In this document: positions 57,743-64,000 of the stretch, in pieces | How positions within the stretch are numbered: the stretch's first letter is position 1 | Layout: every line of letters begins with the position of its first letter | Assembly (NCBI RefSeq): GCF_029813785.1 | Contig: NZ_JARVKY010000007.1 | Span: 124,001 to 188,000 of the forward strand | Length of the DNA stretch: 64,000 nt | Direction: 5' to 3' | Origin: Streptomyces sp. DH41 | GTDB lineage: Bacteria > Actinomycetota > Actinomycetes > Streptomycetales > Streptomycetaceae | The notes under the pieces: generated by a model | Told to the model about the DNA's origin: nothing | The model's database searches: none | What the model saw: only the letters and a program-made list of their open reading frames with translations | Position numbers and translations under genes: made by a program

Positions 57743-58304
57743 CGACGGAGCCGAACTGCGCCCCCTGGAGATCTGGCACGCCGAGGAGTTCCTGGCCCAC
57801 CTGGACCGGGGCAGGGAGTTCATCACACAGCACGTCCCCTTCGGGGCGAAGGCCACGGACATCGACTCCGCCCGTGAGGTGATCCAGGCCTACGCCGACC
57901 GGCGCGCCGCCGACAGCGGCTTTCTGCACGGGCTGTGGCTGGACGGCACACTCGTCGGCGGCCTGCTCCTACGGGTCTTCGACGCGGCCACCGGCGTCTG
58001 CGAGATCGGCTGCTGGCTGGAGCCCGCCGGCACGGGGCGCGGCCTCGTCACACGCGGCGCCCGGGTCCTGATCGACTGGGCGTTCGACGAGCGCGGGATG
58101 CATCGTGTGGAGTGGCACGCGTCGTCCGCGAACACCCCGAGTGTCAACGCCGCCCGGCGACTCGGCATGATGCGGGAGGGCGTGCTGCGCGAGAGTTTCC
58201 CCTACCGGGGTGTCCGCCAGGACATGGAGGTGTGGGCGGTGCTCGCGCCCGAGTGGCGTGCGGCACGTGAGGCACGCGCGCGTGCCGCTCAAAAGGAACG
58301 TTAA
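57720..58304 (+). CDS. GNAT acetyltransferase, RimJ/RimL type
   Basis: Protein of 194 aa in the Acetyltransf_3 group. It opens with ELRPLEIWHAEEFLAHL, has GCWLEPAGTGRGLVTRGARVL (acetyl-CoA loop) and ends with HASSANTPSVNAARRLGMMREGVLRESF, all characteristic of RimJ/RimL-like enzymes that acetylate N-terminal or small amine groups. The ATG lies within the MMPL gene, 23 bases before its stop, with GGAGGA 12 bases upstream, so expression is coupled to the transporter. Confidence 0.9.
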   Translation: MYAIPLGDDGAELRPLEIWHAEEFLAHLDRGREFITQHVPFGAKATDIDSAREVIQAYADRRAADSGFLHGLWLDGTLVGGLLLRVFDAATGVCEIGCWLEPAGTGRGLVTRGARVLIDWAFDERGMHRVEWHASSANTPSVNAARRLGMMREGVLRESFPYRGVRQDMEVWAVLAPEWRAAREARARAAQKER

Positions 58305-58339
58305 GGGACCTCTCAGACAGCGTCCGTACGGTGCGAGAC

Positions 58340-58927
58340 ATGGGAACGAAGACAGTGGACGAGACCGGCGTGAAGACCGACCTGCGCAAGACGGACGAGA
58401 CGGCCGAGGCCCCCGAGACGGCCGGGACCGAGACCGAGACCACTGACATCGCGGGCGCCGCCGAGGACGACGCCACCACGGACGCCGAAGTGACGGACGA
58501 CGGCGATTTCGCCACCACCGAGAACGAGGACGTCACCGGCGTCGGCCAGGGCGCGGGCGCCGTCGTCTCCGCGGGGCTCGGCATCGTCTCGCTGACCGGG
58601 AGCTGGGTCGGCACCGTCGCCTCCGCGCGTGAGTCGGTCTTCGGACAACTGGAGACGACCACGTCGTCGAACGTCCAGGACATGCTCGAGAAGGGCTACG
58701 GCGACGCCTGGCAGGCCACCGCGCTCTGGGGCGGTGTCTTCGCGCTGATCGCGCTGGTCGTCGGCGTCGTGGTGCTGGTCCGGCCCGCGTTCGGCGCGCC
58801 CGGCAAGCCGCAGGCCGCGTGGATCAAGTCGGTCTCCTGGGCCGGCGTCGCGCTGGGCGTGATCGGCCTCATCCTGGCCGTGCTCAAGTACACCAACGTC
58901 ATGCTGGACGTGCCGTCCGTGGGCTGA
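58340..58927 (+). CDS. Acidic N-terminus membrane protein, unknown
   Basis: Protein of 195 aa, not recognised. Residues 1-70 are almost all Thr, Glu, Asp, Ala and Gly and should be disordered and strongly acidic. Then come three or four hydrophobic segments: AGAVVSAGLGIVSLTGSWVG, ALWGGVFALIALVVGVVVLV and WAGVALGVIGLILAVLKY. The ATG at 58340 lacks a ribosome site, and a TACGGT box (58327-58332) ends seven bases before it, suggesting a leaderless mRNA; GTG at 58331 is the alternative start. It is a plausible streptomycete-specific membrane protein. Confidence 0.75.
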   Translation: MGTKTVDETGVKTDLRKTDETAEAPETAGTETETTDIAGAAEDDATTDAEVTDDGDFATTENEDVTGVGQGAGAVVSAGLGIVSLTGSWVGTVASARESVFGQLETTTSSNVQDMLEKGYGDAWQATALWGGVFALIALVVGVVVLVRPAFGAPGKPQAAWIKSVSWAGVALGVIGLILAVLKYTNVMLDVPSVG

Positions 58928-58982
58928 CGCCCACGCGGTCACTGAGGGGTCTCAGGGCATCGGCGCGCCCCCGGCGCACGCC

Positions 58983-59036
58983 CTAAGGCCCCTCACACGT
59001 GTCTAAGCCCCTTCGCGCGTTTCTAAGGCCCCGCGC
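58983..59036 (+). repeat. Three direct repeats at exact 20-bp spacing
   Basis: CTAAGGCCCC, CTAAGCCCCT and CTAAGGCCCC start at 58983, 59003 and 59023. The spacing of exactly 20 bp places the motif near the same helix face each time. The array lies 123 bp before the next gene's start. It could be an array of binding sites for a regulator. Confidence 0.6.
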
Positions 59037-59158
59037 TCCGCCGAAGATGCGGAACTTACCCGATGTGGCACACCCCCCTGGGAGACGAAGGTTGAGGCAT
59101 CGCAAGCAAGCGAAGCCGAAACCCGAGCCGGAACCGGCTCTCACCGAGGGGGTACACC

Positions 59159-59332
59159 ATGTTCCAGTACGAGATCCAGCAGACCCGTGTCGCCGAACTG
59201 ATCCGCTACGCGGACCAGGCCCGGCTGGCCCGCGAGGCCGGCCGCGCCCGCCGCGACGCCCGCGACGGTGCCGCCGGTGCGGAGAGCCATACGCCGCGGT
59301 TCCGCCGGCACAGGTTCGCCCGGGCCGCGTGA
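59159..59332 (+). CDS. Small basic protein, unknown
   Basis: A 57-aa protein. The N-terminal half MFQYEIQQTRVAELIRYADQ and ARLAREAGRARRDARDG looks like a single charged amphipathic helix; the C-terminus is Arg-rich (RFRRHRFARAA). The ribosome site GAGGGGG is six bases before the ATG and codon bias is strong, so I take it as real. It is not assigned to a known family. Directly after its stop, in the same frame, lies a fragment resembling the end of a LuxR-type HTH, so the gene may abut a decayed regulator. Confidence 0.65.
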   Translation: MFQYEIQQTRVAELIRYADQARLAREAGRARRDARDGAAGAESHTPRFRRHRFARAA

Positions 59333-59377
59333 ACGGGGAGTCAGGGGAGGGAGGCCGCACGGCCGCCCTCGACGGCC

Positions 59378-59497
59378 GGCGTCCGCGTCTCCGACATCCC
59401 GGCCAAGCTCGGCGTCTCCGGCCGGGGCGAGGCGGCGGTGACGCGCCGGCCGGCGCTGTTCCCGGCCGGACGGCTCACGTCCCGTTGGGCGGGGTGA
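59378..59497 (+). pseudogene. Remnant of a LuxR-type HTH C-terminus
   Basis: Read from 59378 this gives GVRVSDIPAKLGVSGRGEAA followed by VTRRPALFPAG and a stop. The pattern VRxxLSxxYAKLGVSxRGEAxxxAHRLxLF is the usual C-terminal end of LuxR-type HTH domains. Here the first helices are missing and the tail has diverged (TRRPALF for AHRLxLF). No start codon or ribosome site precedes it. It is best explained as the decayed end of a deleted regulator gene. The match is by eye. Confidence 0.45.
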
Positions 59498-59534
59498 GGC
59501 TTACGCTGTAGAGACGCCGACCGACGGAGGCTCC

Positions 59535-59717
59535 GTGTTCAACGCATTCGAGGAACTGTTCTCCCCCGGCAGCAAGCACACCCGCGACGAGCAGAACCGT
59601 CTGGAACTGACCCGCGAGGACGTCGGCGACGGCGGCCCCGGGCACGGCCCGATAGACCTCACCTCGGGCAAGGTCGTCGTCCACCTGCCGCGCCCCACGG
59701 AGGCCGAAGAGGAGTGA
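59535..59717 (+). CDS. Small conserved protein (DUF6191-like)
   Basis: A 60-aa acidic protein: MFNAFEELFSPGSKHTRDEQ, RLELTREDVGDGGPGHGP and IDLTSGKVVV. I recognise it as a short actinomycete family, probably DUF6191, of unknown function. GTG start with GGAGG five bases upstream. It ends nine bases before the convergent sugar dehydrogenase gene's stop. Confidence 0.8.
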   Translation: MFNAFEELFSPGSKHTRDEQNRLELTREDVGDGGPGHGPIDLTSGKVVVHLPRPTEAEEE

Positions 59718-59726
59718 CGGCGCCGG

Positions 59727-60896
59727 CTACGTCACCCGCAGCTCCAGGATCCGGTCGTCGCCCTCCTTGGCGTCGCCCCGGCCGTCCGTGTCGCTGGTCA
59801 CGAGCCACAGCTTGTCGCCGCCCGCCGGGGCCACCGTGCGCAGCCGCCCGTACTCGCCCTCCAGGAACGCCTGCGGATCGGCCGCCGCCTCCGTTCCCTT
59901 CAGCGGGACCCGCCACAGACGCTCACCGCGCAGGCCCGCCATCCACACCGAACCTTCGGCGAAGGCGATGCCGCTCGGGGACGCCTCGTCGGTGCTCCAC
60001 TGGGCGAGCGGATCGTGGAACCCGGAGCCGCCGTCCTTGCCCTCGGCCTCGGGCCAGCCGTAGTTGTCGCCCGGTTCGATCGCGTTCAGCTCGTCCCAGG
60101 TGTCCTGCCCGAACTCCGCGGCGAACAGCCGCTGCTTGCCGTCCCAGGCCAGCCCCTGCACGTTCCGGTGGCCGTACGAGTACACCACGGAGTCGGGGAA
60201 GGGGTTGCCGGGCGCCGGGTCGCCGTCCGGCGTCATCCGCAGGATCTTCCCGCCGAGGGACTCCTTGTCCTGGGACAGGCCGGTGTCACCGCTCTCGCCC
60301 GTGCCCGCGTAGAGCATCTTGTCGGGGCCGAAGGCGATCCGGCCGCCGTTGTGGATGACGCCCTTGGGGATACCCCGGAAAACCGTGTCCGGCTCGCCCA
60401 GCTGCTCACCGGACGGCCTCGTCTCGTCGTACAGCATGCGCACGACGCGGTTGTCCGAGGCCGAGGTGAAGTACGCGTAGACCATGTGGTCCGAGGCGTA
60501 GTCGGGGGAGAGGGCGATGCCGAGGAGGCCGCCCTCGCTGGACGGGGACACCCCGGGCACCTCGCCCAGCTCCGTCTTCTTGCCCGTCTTCTCGTCGACC
60601 CGGGTGACCGTGGCCTCGTCACGGGAGGAGACCAGCAGGTCACCGCCCGGCAGCGGGGCCAGGCCCCAGGGGCTCTTCAGCCCCGTGGCGACCGTACGGG
60701 CCACCTCCACGGAGCCCTTCGCGGGCGGGGCCTGTTCGGCGGCCGAGCCCGAGGGCGAGGACTGCGCCGTCGTACGGCTCGGCGAGGTGCCGCCGTCGGC
60801 GCCGGACGGCTCCCCGTCGTCGGAGGAGCAGCCGGCCGTCAGCAGGAGTGCGGCGGCGGCCAACACGGCCGACACGGCTCGACGTTGCACGATCAT
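59727..60896 (-). CDS. PQQ-dependent sugar dehydrogenase family lipoprotein
   Basis: Exported lipoprotein of 389 aa in the soluble quinoprotein glucose dehydrogenase (GSDH) beta-propeller family. The signal peptide ends at lipobox LLTAGC, followed by an acidic Ser/Thr-rich linker. Conserved propeller stretches are SPWGLAPLPGGDLLVSSRDE, GGLLGIALSPDYASDH, IHNGGRIAFGPDKMLYAGTG and YGHRNVQGLAWD. It would oxidise sugars or related alcohols if PQQ is available; many streptomycete members have an unconfirmed substrate. The ATG at 60896 has AAGGGA close upstream, so a GTG two codons later may be the true start. Confidence 0.87.
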   Translation of the reverse strand: MIVQRRAVSAVLAAAALLLTAGCSSDDGEPSGADGGTSPSRTTAQSSPSGSAAEQAPPAKGSVEVARTVATGLKSPWGLAPLPGGDLLVSSRDEATVTRVDEKTGKKTELGEVPGVSPSSEGGLLGIALSPDYASDHMVYAYFTSASDNRVVRMLYDETRPSGEQLGEPDTVFRGIPKGVIHNGGRIAFGPDKMLYAGTGESGDTGLSQDKESLGGKILRMTPDGDPAPGNPFPDSVVYSYGHRNVQGLAWDGKQRLFAAEFGQDTWDELNAIEPGDNYGWPEAEGKDGGSGFHDPLAQWSTDEASPSGIAFAEGSVWMAGLRGERLWRVPLKGTEAAADPQAFLEGEYGRLRTVAPAGGDKLWLVTSDTDGRGDAKEGDDRILELRVT

Positions 60897-61038
60897 GGTC
60901 CCTTCGACGCGGCGGGTTCTCCTTGTCATACACCGCACGCGCCCTACAAGTTCCCGATCGCCGAATCCCGAACCGGGAAACCCCGCCCTTGGGCGATCGC
61001 GCCTCAGCGACCGCGGATCCGTACCGGTAAAGCGCGCG

Positions 61039-62037
61039 TCACTCCCACGAGCCCTGCGCCGCGGGCAGCCCGCGCACCTCCGCCAGATCCTCCGCGGTCA
61101 GCCGAAGCCGTGCCGCACCCGCGTTCTGCGTCACCCAGCGTTCCCGCTTGGTGCCCGGCACCGGCACCACGTGCCGCCCCTGCGCCAGCACCCAGGCCAG
61201 CGCCACCTGCGCCGGTGTGACCTCATCGCCGTGCCGGGCCGCGATCCGCCGCAGACCGGCCACGATCGGCTGGTTGGCGGCCATCATCTCGGCGGTGAAG
61301 CGGGGGTGCCGGGCGCGCAGGTCCTCCGGCTCGAAGCCCTGCCCGGGCGTCAGCGTGCCGGTCAGGAAGCCGTTGCCGAGCGGCATCGCGGCGAGGAAAC
61401 CGACACCGCGCGTCACACACCACGGCAGCAGTGTCCGCAACGCCTCCGGCGACCACACCGACAGCTCCGCCTCCACCGCGCTCACCGGGAAGACCTGCTG
61501 TACCCGCTCCAGCTGGCGGATCGTCGCGTCGTGCAGCCGCGCCCCCGGCCGCCGGGCCGACCGCGCGCCGACCGCGCAGAGCCCCAGCGCCCGCACCTTC
61601 CCGGCCCGGACCAGCTCCGCCATCGCGCCCCAGGTCTCCTCGACGGGTATCTCGGGATCGGCGCGGTGCAGTTGGTAGAGGTCGATGACGTCCGTCTGCA
61701 ACCGGCGCAGCGAGGCGTCGCAGGCACGCCGCACATAGCCGGGGCGGCCGTTGGCCACGATGTGCTGATCGCCCACCAGCAGGCCGACCTTGGTCGACAC
61801 GAAGGCGTCGGACCGCCGCTGACTCAATACCCGTCCCAGCAGCAGCTCGTTGGTGAACGGGCCGTACATGTCCGCCGTGTCCAGCAGGGAAGTGCCCAGG
61901 TCGAGGGCCCGGTGCACCGCCCTGACCGACTCCTCGCCCCGCTGCCGCGACGCGCTGTACGCCCAGTTCATCGGCATGCACCCCAGTCCGACGGCCCCCA
62001 CCGCGAGTGCCGTCGCGCCGATCGTCCTGCGCTCCAC
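61039..62037 (-). CDS. Aldo/keto reductase
   Basis: NADPH-dependent oxidoreductase of 332 aa. The catalytic tetrad is visible: Asp and Tyr in LLDTADMYGPF, Lys in FVSTKVGLL, and His in DLYQLHRADP. VPVPGTKRERWV near the C-terminus binds the NADPH phosphate. It reduces an aldehyde or ketone of unknown identity in the cytoplasm. The start is the GTG at 62035-62037, with GGGAGGG about 11 bases upstream. It diverges from the 2-hydroxyacid dehydrogenase across 75 bp. Confidence 0.92.
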   Translation of the reverse strand: MERRTIGATALAVGAVGLGCMPMNWAYSASRQRGEESVRAVHRALDLGTSLLDTADMYGPFTNELLLGRVLSQRRSDAFVSTKVGLLVGDQHIVANGRPGYVRRACDASLRRLQTDVIDLYQLHRADPEIPVEETWGAMAELVRAGKVRALGLCAVGARSARRPGARLHDATIRQLERVQQVFPVSAVEAELSVWSPEALRTLLPWCVTRGVGFLAAMPLGNGFLTGTLTPGQGFEPEDLRARHPRFTAEMMAANQPIVAGLRRIAARHGDEVTPAQVALAWVLAQGRHVVPVPGTKRERWVTQNAGAARLRLTAEDLAEVRGLPAAQGSWE

Positions 62038-62112
62038 CGGTCGTGACCCTCCCTCGTCAGGCCACCCAACCTAACCTCTGCCCTTCCGAGCCCCTGACAT
62101 AGCCTCCTGACC

Positions 62113-63054
62113 ATGACTCCTGACGTGTGGCTGCCCATCCCGCCGGACGAGATCGAGGGGCTCCCCGAGGGCCCCGCCTACCGCTACTGGAACGGTGAGG
62201 AGGCCTTCCCCGCCGACCCGGCCGACTGCGCGTACTACGTCGTCCCCTACATGAAGCCCACCGGGATCGGCGTACGCCCGCTGCCGGACATGCGCTCCGT
62301 CCAGGTCGTCCAGACCCTCTCCGCCGGCATCGACCACGTGGAGCCCGGGCTGAAGCACCTGCCCGCGGGCGTACGGCTGTGCAACGCGCGCGGCGTGCAC
62401 GAGGCCAGCACCGCGGAACTCACCCTGACCCTGATCCTGGCGTCGCTGCGCGGCATCCCCGACTTCGTCCGGGCGCAGGACCGGGGCGAGTGGCTCGGCG
62501 GGTTCCGGCCCGCGCTCGCCGACCGGAAGGTGCTCGTCGTCGGGTACGGCTCGATCGGCGCCGCGATCGAGGACCGGCTCGTGCCCTTCGAAGTCGCGCC
62601 GGTGGTGCGCGTCGCGCGCTCCGCCCGCACCACGGCGCGCGGCCCGGTGCATCCGCTCACCGAACTCCCGGCCCTGCTCCCGGAAGCCGACGTCGTCATC
62701 ATCTCCACGCCGCTCACCGAGGCCACCCGCGGTCTGGTCGACGCGGACTTCCTGACCCGGATGAAGGACGGCGCCCTGCTCGTCAACGTCGCGCGCGGGC
62801 CCGTCGTCGACACGAAGGCGTTGCTCGCCGAACTGGAGAGCGGACGCCTCACCGCCGCCCTCGACGTGACCGACCCCGAGCCGCTGCCGCCGGGCCACCC
62901 CCTGTGGCATGCTCCGGGCATACTCGTCAGCCCGCACGCCGGGGGGCCGACCTCCGCCTTTCTGCCGCGCGCCAAGCGGCTGCTGGTGGACCAGTTGAGC
63001 CGTTTCGTGAACCGGGAGCCGCTGCGCAACGTGATCCTGACGACGGGCGCGTAA
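62113..63054 (+). CDS. D-2-hydroxyacid dehydrogenase
   Basis: NAD-dependent dehydrogenase of 313 aa in the 2-Hacid_dh family. The Rossmann motif is VVGYGSIGAAI; the catalytic Arg lies in VNVARGPVVDT, the Glu in DVTDPEPLPPGHPLW and the His in SPHAGGPTS. It reduces a 2-keto acid such as glyoxylate or phenylpyruvate to the D-hydroxy acid; specificity is unknown. The protein is slightly short for the family (usually 310-330). The ATG is chosen from the family opening; no strong ribosome site is seen. Confidence 0.92.
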   Translation: MTPDVWLPIPPDEIEGLPEGPAYRYWNGEEAFPADPADCAYYVVPYMKPTGIGVRPLPDMRSVQVVQTLSAGIDHVEPGLKHLPAGVRLCNARGVHEASTAELTLTLILASLRGIPDFVRAQDRGEWLGGFRPALADRKVLVVGYGSIGAAIEDRLVPFEVAPVVRVARSARTTARGPVHPLTELPALLPEADVVIISTPLTEATRGLVDADFLTRMKDGALLVNVARGPVVDTKALLAELESGRLTAALDVTDPEPLPPGHPLWHAPGILVSPHAGGPTSAFLPRAKRLLVDQLSRFVNREPLRNVILTTGA

Positions 63055-63148
63055 TCCGTTTCAGGTACCCTCCGCGACTCCCCGGATGCGGTGGGTACGC
63101 GCATATCCGCTGGTCGTCACGGAGAGTAGAGAGCCTATGTCCCTGAGT

Positions 63149-63168
63149 GACGATACTGGTGTATCGTC
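63149..63168. promoter_or_regulatory. Second copy of the CGATAC-N4-GTATCG palindrome
   Basis: GACGATACTGGTGTATCGTC: perfect 8-bp arms and a 4-bp spacer, the same core and spacing as the element at 18802-18821. It lies about 95 bp after the dehydrogenase stop and 103 bp before the ATG of the downstream membrane-protein gene, where it could serve as an operator. Confidence 0.6.
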
Positions 63169-63251
63169 CGACAGGGGACGCGCCGCGCACCGTTCGGCGC
63201 CGGGGATGGACATCTCAGACTGTGAGGGGGGCGACGGGCGATGCACGGCCT

Positions 63252-64000
63252 ATGGACGAAGGACCCGACGCGGCGGAGCCGCCGCCGGCGACCCTGGCGC
63301 ACGACCACGACCGCGCACAGACGCGGCCGGCACAGCAGCCCCGGCGGCTCTCACGGTCCTCAACAGCGCCGGCAGAGCAGCCGCAGGAAGCACCCCCAGC
63401 CGGCGCACCGGGGTCCGGGGGACGCGGGAGCACGCGGGACCGGGAGGCACCGGTGAGCCCGCCGTCCTCCGTGCCCACCCTGGACGGAGCGCCGCGGACG
63501 CAGCCCTCGACCGGACCGCTGCTGCCCCGGCCGTCGGCCGCCACCGGCGGGTTCGTCCTCGTCCGCCAGCTCCTGCTGGCCCTGGTCTGCGCGGGATACG
63601 CCGTCGGTGCCGCGCTCGGCTGGGGCTCGGACTACGTCGCCAAGATCATGGGCGACTTCGGACTGAGCGCCGCCGCGGCCACCGCCGCCCTCTCCTGCTT
63701 CCTCTACGCCCGCGGGCGCCGCGTCCGCTTCCGGCCGGCCTGGCTGCTGTTCGCCCTCTCCTCGGCGATGGCGGCCCTGGGCAATCTGGTCTGGGGGTGG
63801 TACGAGGTGGTCCTGCGTCAGCCCGTGCCCAGCCCCAGCTACGCGGACCTGTTCTTCCTGTGCTTCGCGCCGCCCGCCATCGTGGGGCTGCTGGTACTGG
63901 CCAAGCGGCCGGTGACGAAGGCCGGCTGGATCTGCCTGGGTCTCGACGCCTGGCTGATCGGCGGTTCGCTGCTGACGCTCGCGTGGAGCCTGGCGCTCGC
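63252..64000 (+). CDS. Multi-pass membrane protein, probable c-di-GMP protein, N-terminal part
   Basis: The gene runs off the end; 249 codons are visible. From the ATG at 63252 a polar, Pro/Ala/Arg-rich region of about 95 residues precedes hydrophobic segments: FVLVRQLLLALVCAGYAVGA, AAAATAALSCFLYA, WLLFALSSAMAALGNLVWGW, FFLCFAPPAIVGLLVL and AWLIGGSLLTLAWSL. The region YADLFFLCFAPP recalls the membrane part of SCO5511-type PAS-GGDEF-EAL proteins, but no GGDEF or EAL motif is within the window. A GTG at 63453 has an ideal ribosome site (GGGAGG, 5-nt spacer) and may be the true start, leaving a much shorter N-terminus. Confidence 0.75.
   Translation, partial: MDEGPDAAEPPPATLAHDHDRAQTRPAQQPRRLSRSSTAPAEQPQEAPPAGAPGSGGRGSTRDREAPVSPPSSVPTLDGAPRTQPSTGPLLPRPSAATGGFVLVRQLLLALVCAGYAVGAALGWGSDYVAKIMGDFGLSAAAATAALSCFLYARGRRVRFRPAWLLFALSSAMAALGNLVWGWYEVVLRQPVPSPSYADLFFLCFAPPAIVGLLVLAKRPVTKAGWICLGLDAWLIGGSLLTLAWSLAL

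Noticed and set aside
63149..63168. BldD-binding site before a c-di-GMP-type gene
   Set aside because: The known BldD pattern has AC and GT separated by five bases; here they are four apart with a different core, so the element is kept as an unknown palindrome.

Overview
The window is a stretch of Streptomyces core chromosome. The evidence is very high G+C with strong third-position G/C bias, many GTG starts, AAGGAG-type ribosome sites, ATGA/GTGA operon overlaps, and actinomycete-specific families: a ScARP-like ADP-ribosyltransferase, an RmdB-like GGDEF-EAL protein, EF-hand CabB-like and TioE-type proteins. From memory the gene order follows roughly SCO5451-SCO5511 of S. coelicolor; this was not checked by alignment. 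I see no tRNA, rRNA, CRISPR, prophage, insertion sequence or biosynthetic cluster.

Layout. 1-4.7 kb: a partial ABC exporter, diverging from a DrrAB-type exporter that forms an operon with a histidine kinase and LuxR-type response regulator. 4.7-8.6 kb: a Tat-exported sulfatase preceded by a Cys-containing leader peptide, and glycogen debranching enzyme GlgX. 8.8-13.9 kb: two tandem lipoprotein L,D-transpeptidases, an enoyl-CoA hydratase, an RsbW-like ATPase and a secreted ADP-ribosyltransferase. 14-18.8 kb: GNAT and MerR genes sharing a MerR-type promoter, an EF-hand protein, a reductase, a GH25 lysozyme and an MHS-type MFS transporter with a clear promoter and operator. 18.9-23.5 kb: a gcvT-gcvH-glyA-sdaA block on the minus strand led by a tandem glycine riboswitch, linking glycine cleavage, glycine/serine exchange and serine deamination. 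23.7-26.3 kb: a P-loop protein and two SseB-like proteins.

26.6-33.1 kb: a complete oligopeptide ABC importer operon closed by a 23-bp perfect hairpin. 33.1-38.3 kb: a TRIC-like channel, an erythromycin-esterase homologue diverging from a two-HTH MerR (TioE-type) regulator, a thioesterase, a TetR regulator and small membrane proteins. 38.4-41.6 kb: cysteine desulfurase and MnmA, a sulfur-relay pair for tRNA 2-thiouridine, with an amidase between them. 41.7-53.2 kb: DUF427, LOG-like, SDR and MetE-like genes, then ligA, the GGDEF-EAL protein and gatC-gatA-small ORF-gatB. 53.3-64 kb: a receptor-type Ser/Thr kinase, an MMPL exporter and GNAT, several small proteins, a quinoprotein-type sugar dehydrogenase, an aldo/keto reductase, a 2-hydroxyacid dehydrogenase, and the start of a multi-pass membrane protein that runs off the end.

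The less ordinary material is regulatory and repetitive rather than a new gene system. It comprises the leader peptide with a C-rich, G-poor downstream RNA, a palindrome shared by two distant promoter regions, probable leaderless starts at several regulator genes, a 13-unit heptanucleotide repeat, a 33-bp repeat running into a stop codon, and a LuxR-type remnant.
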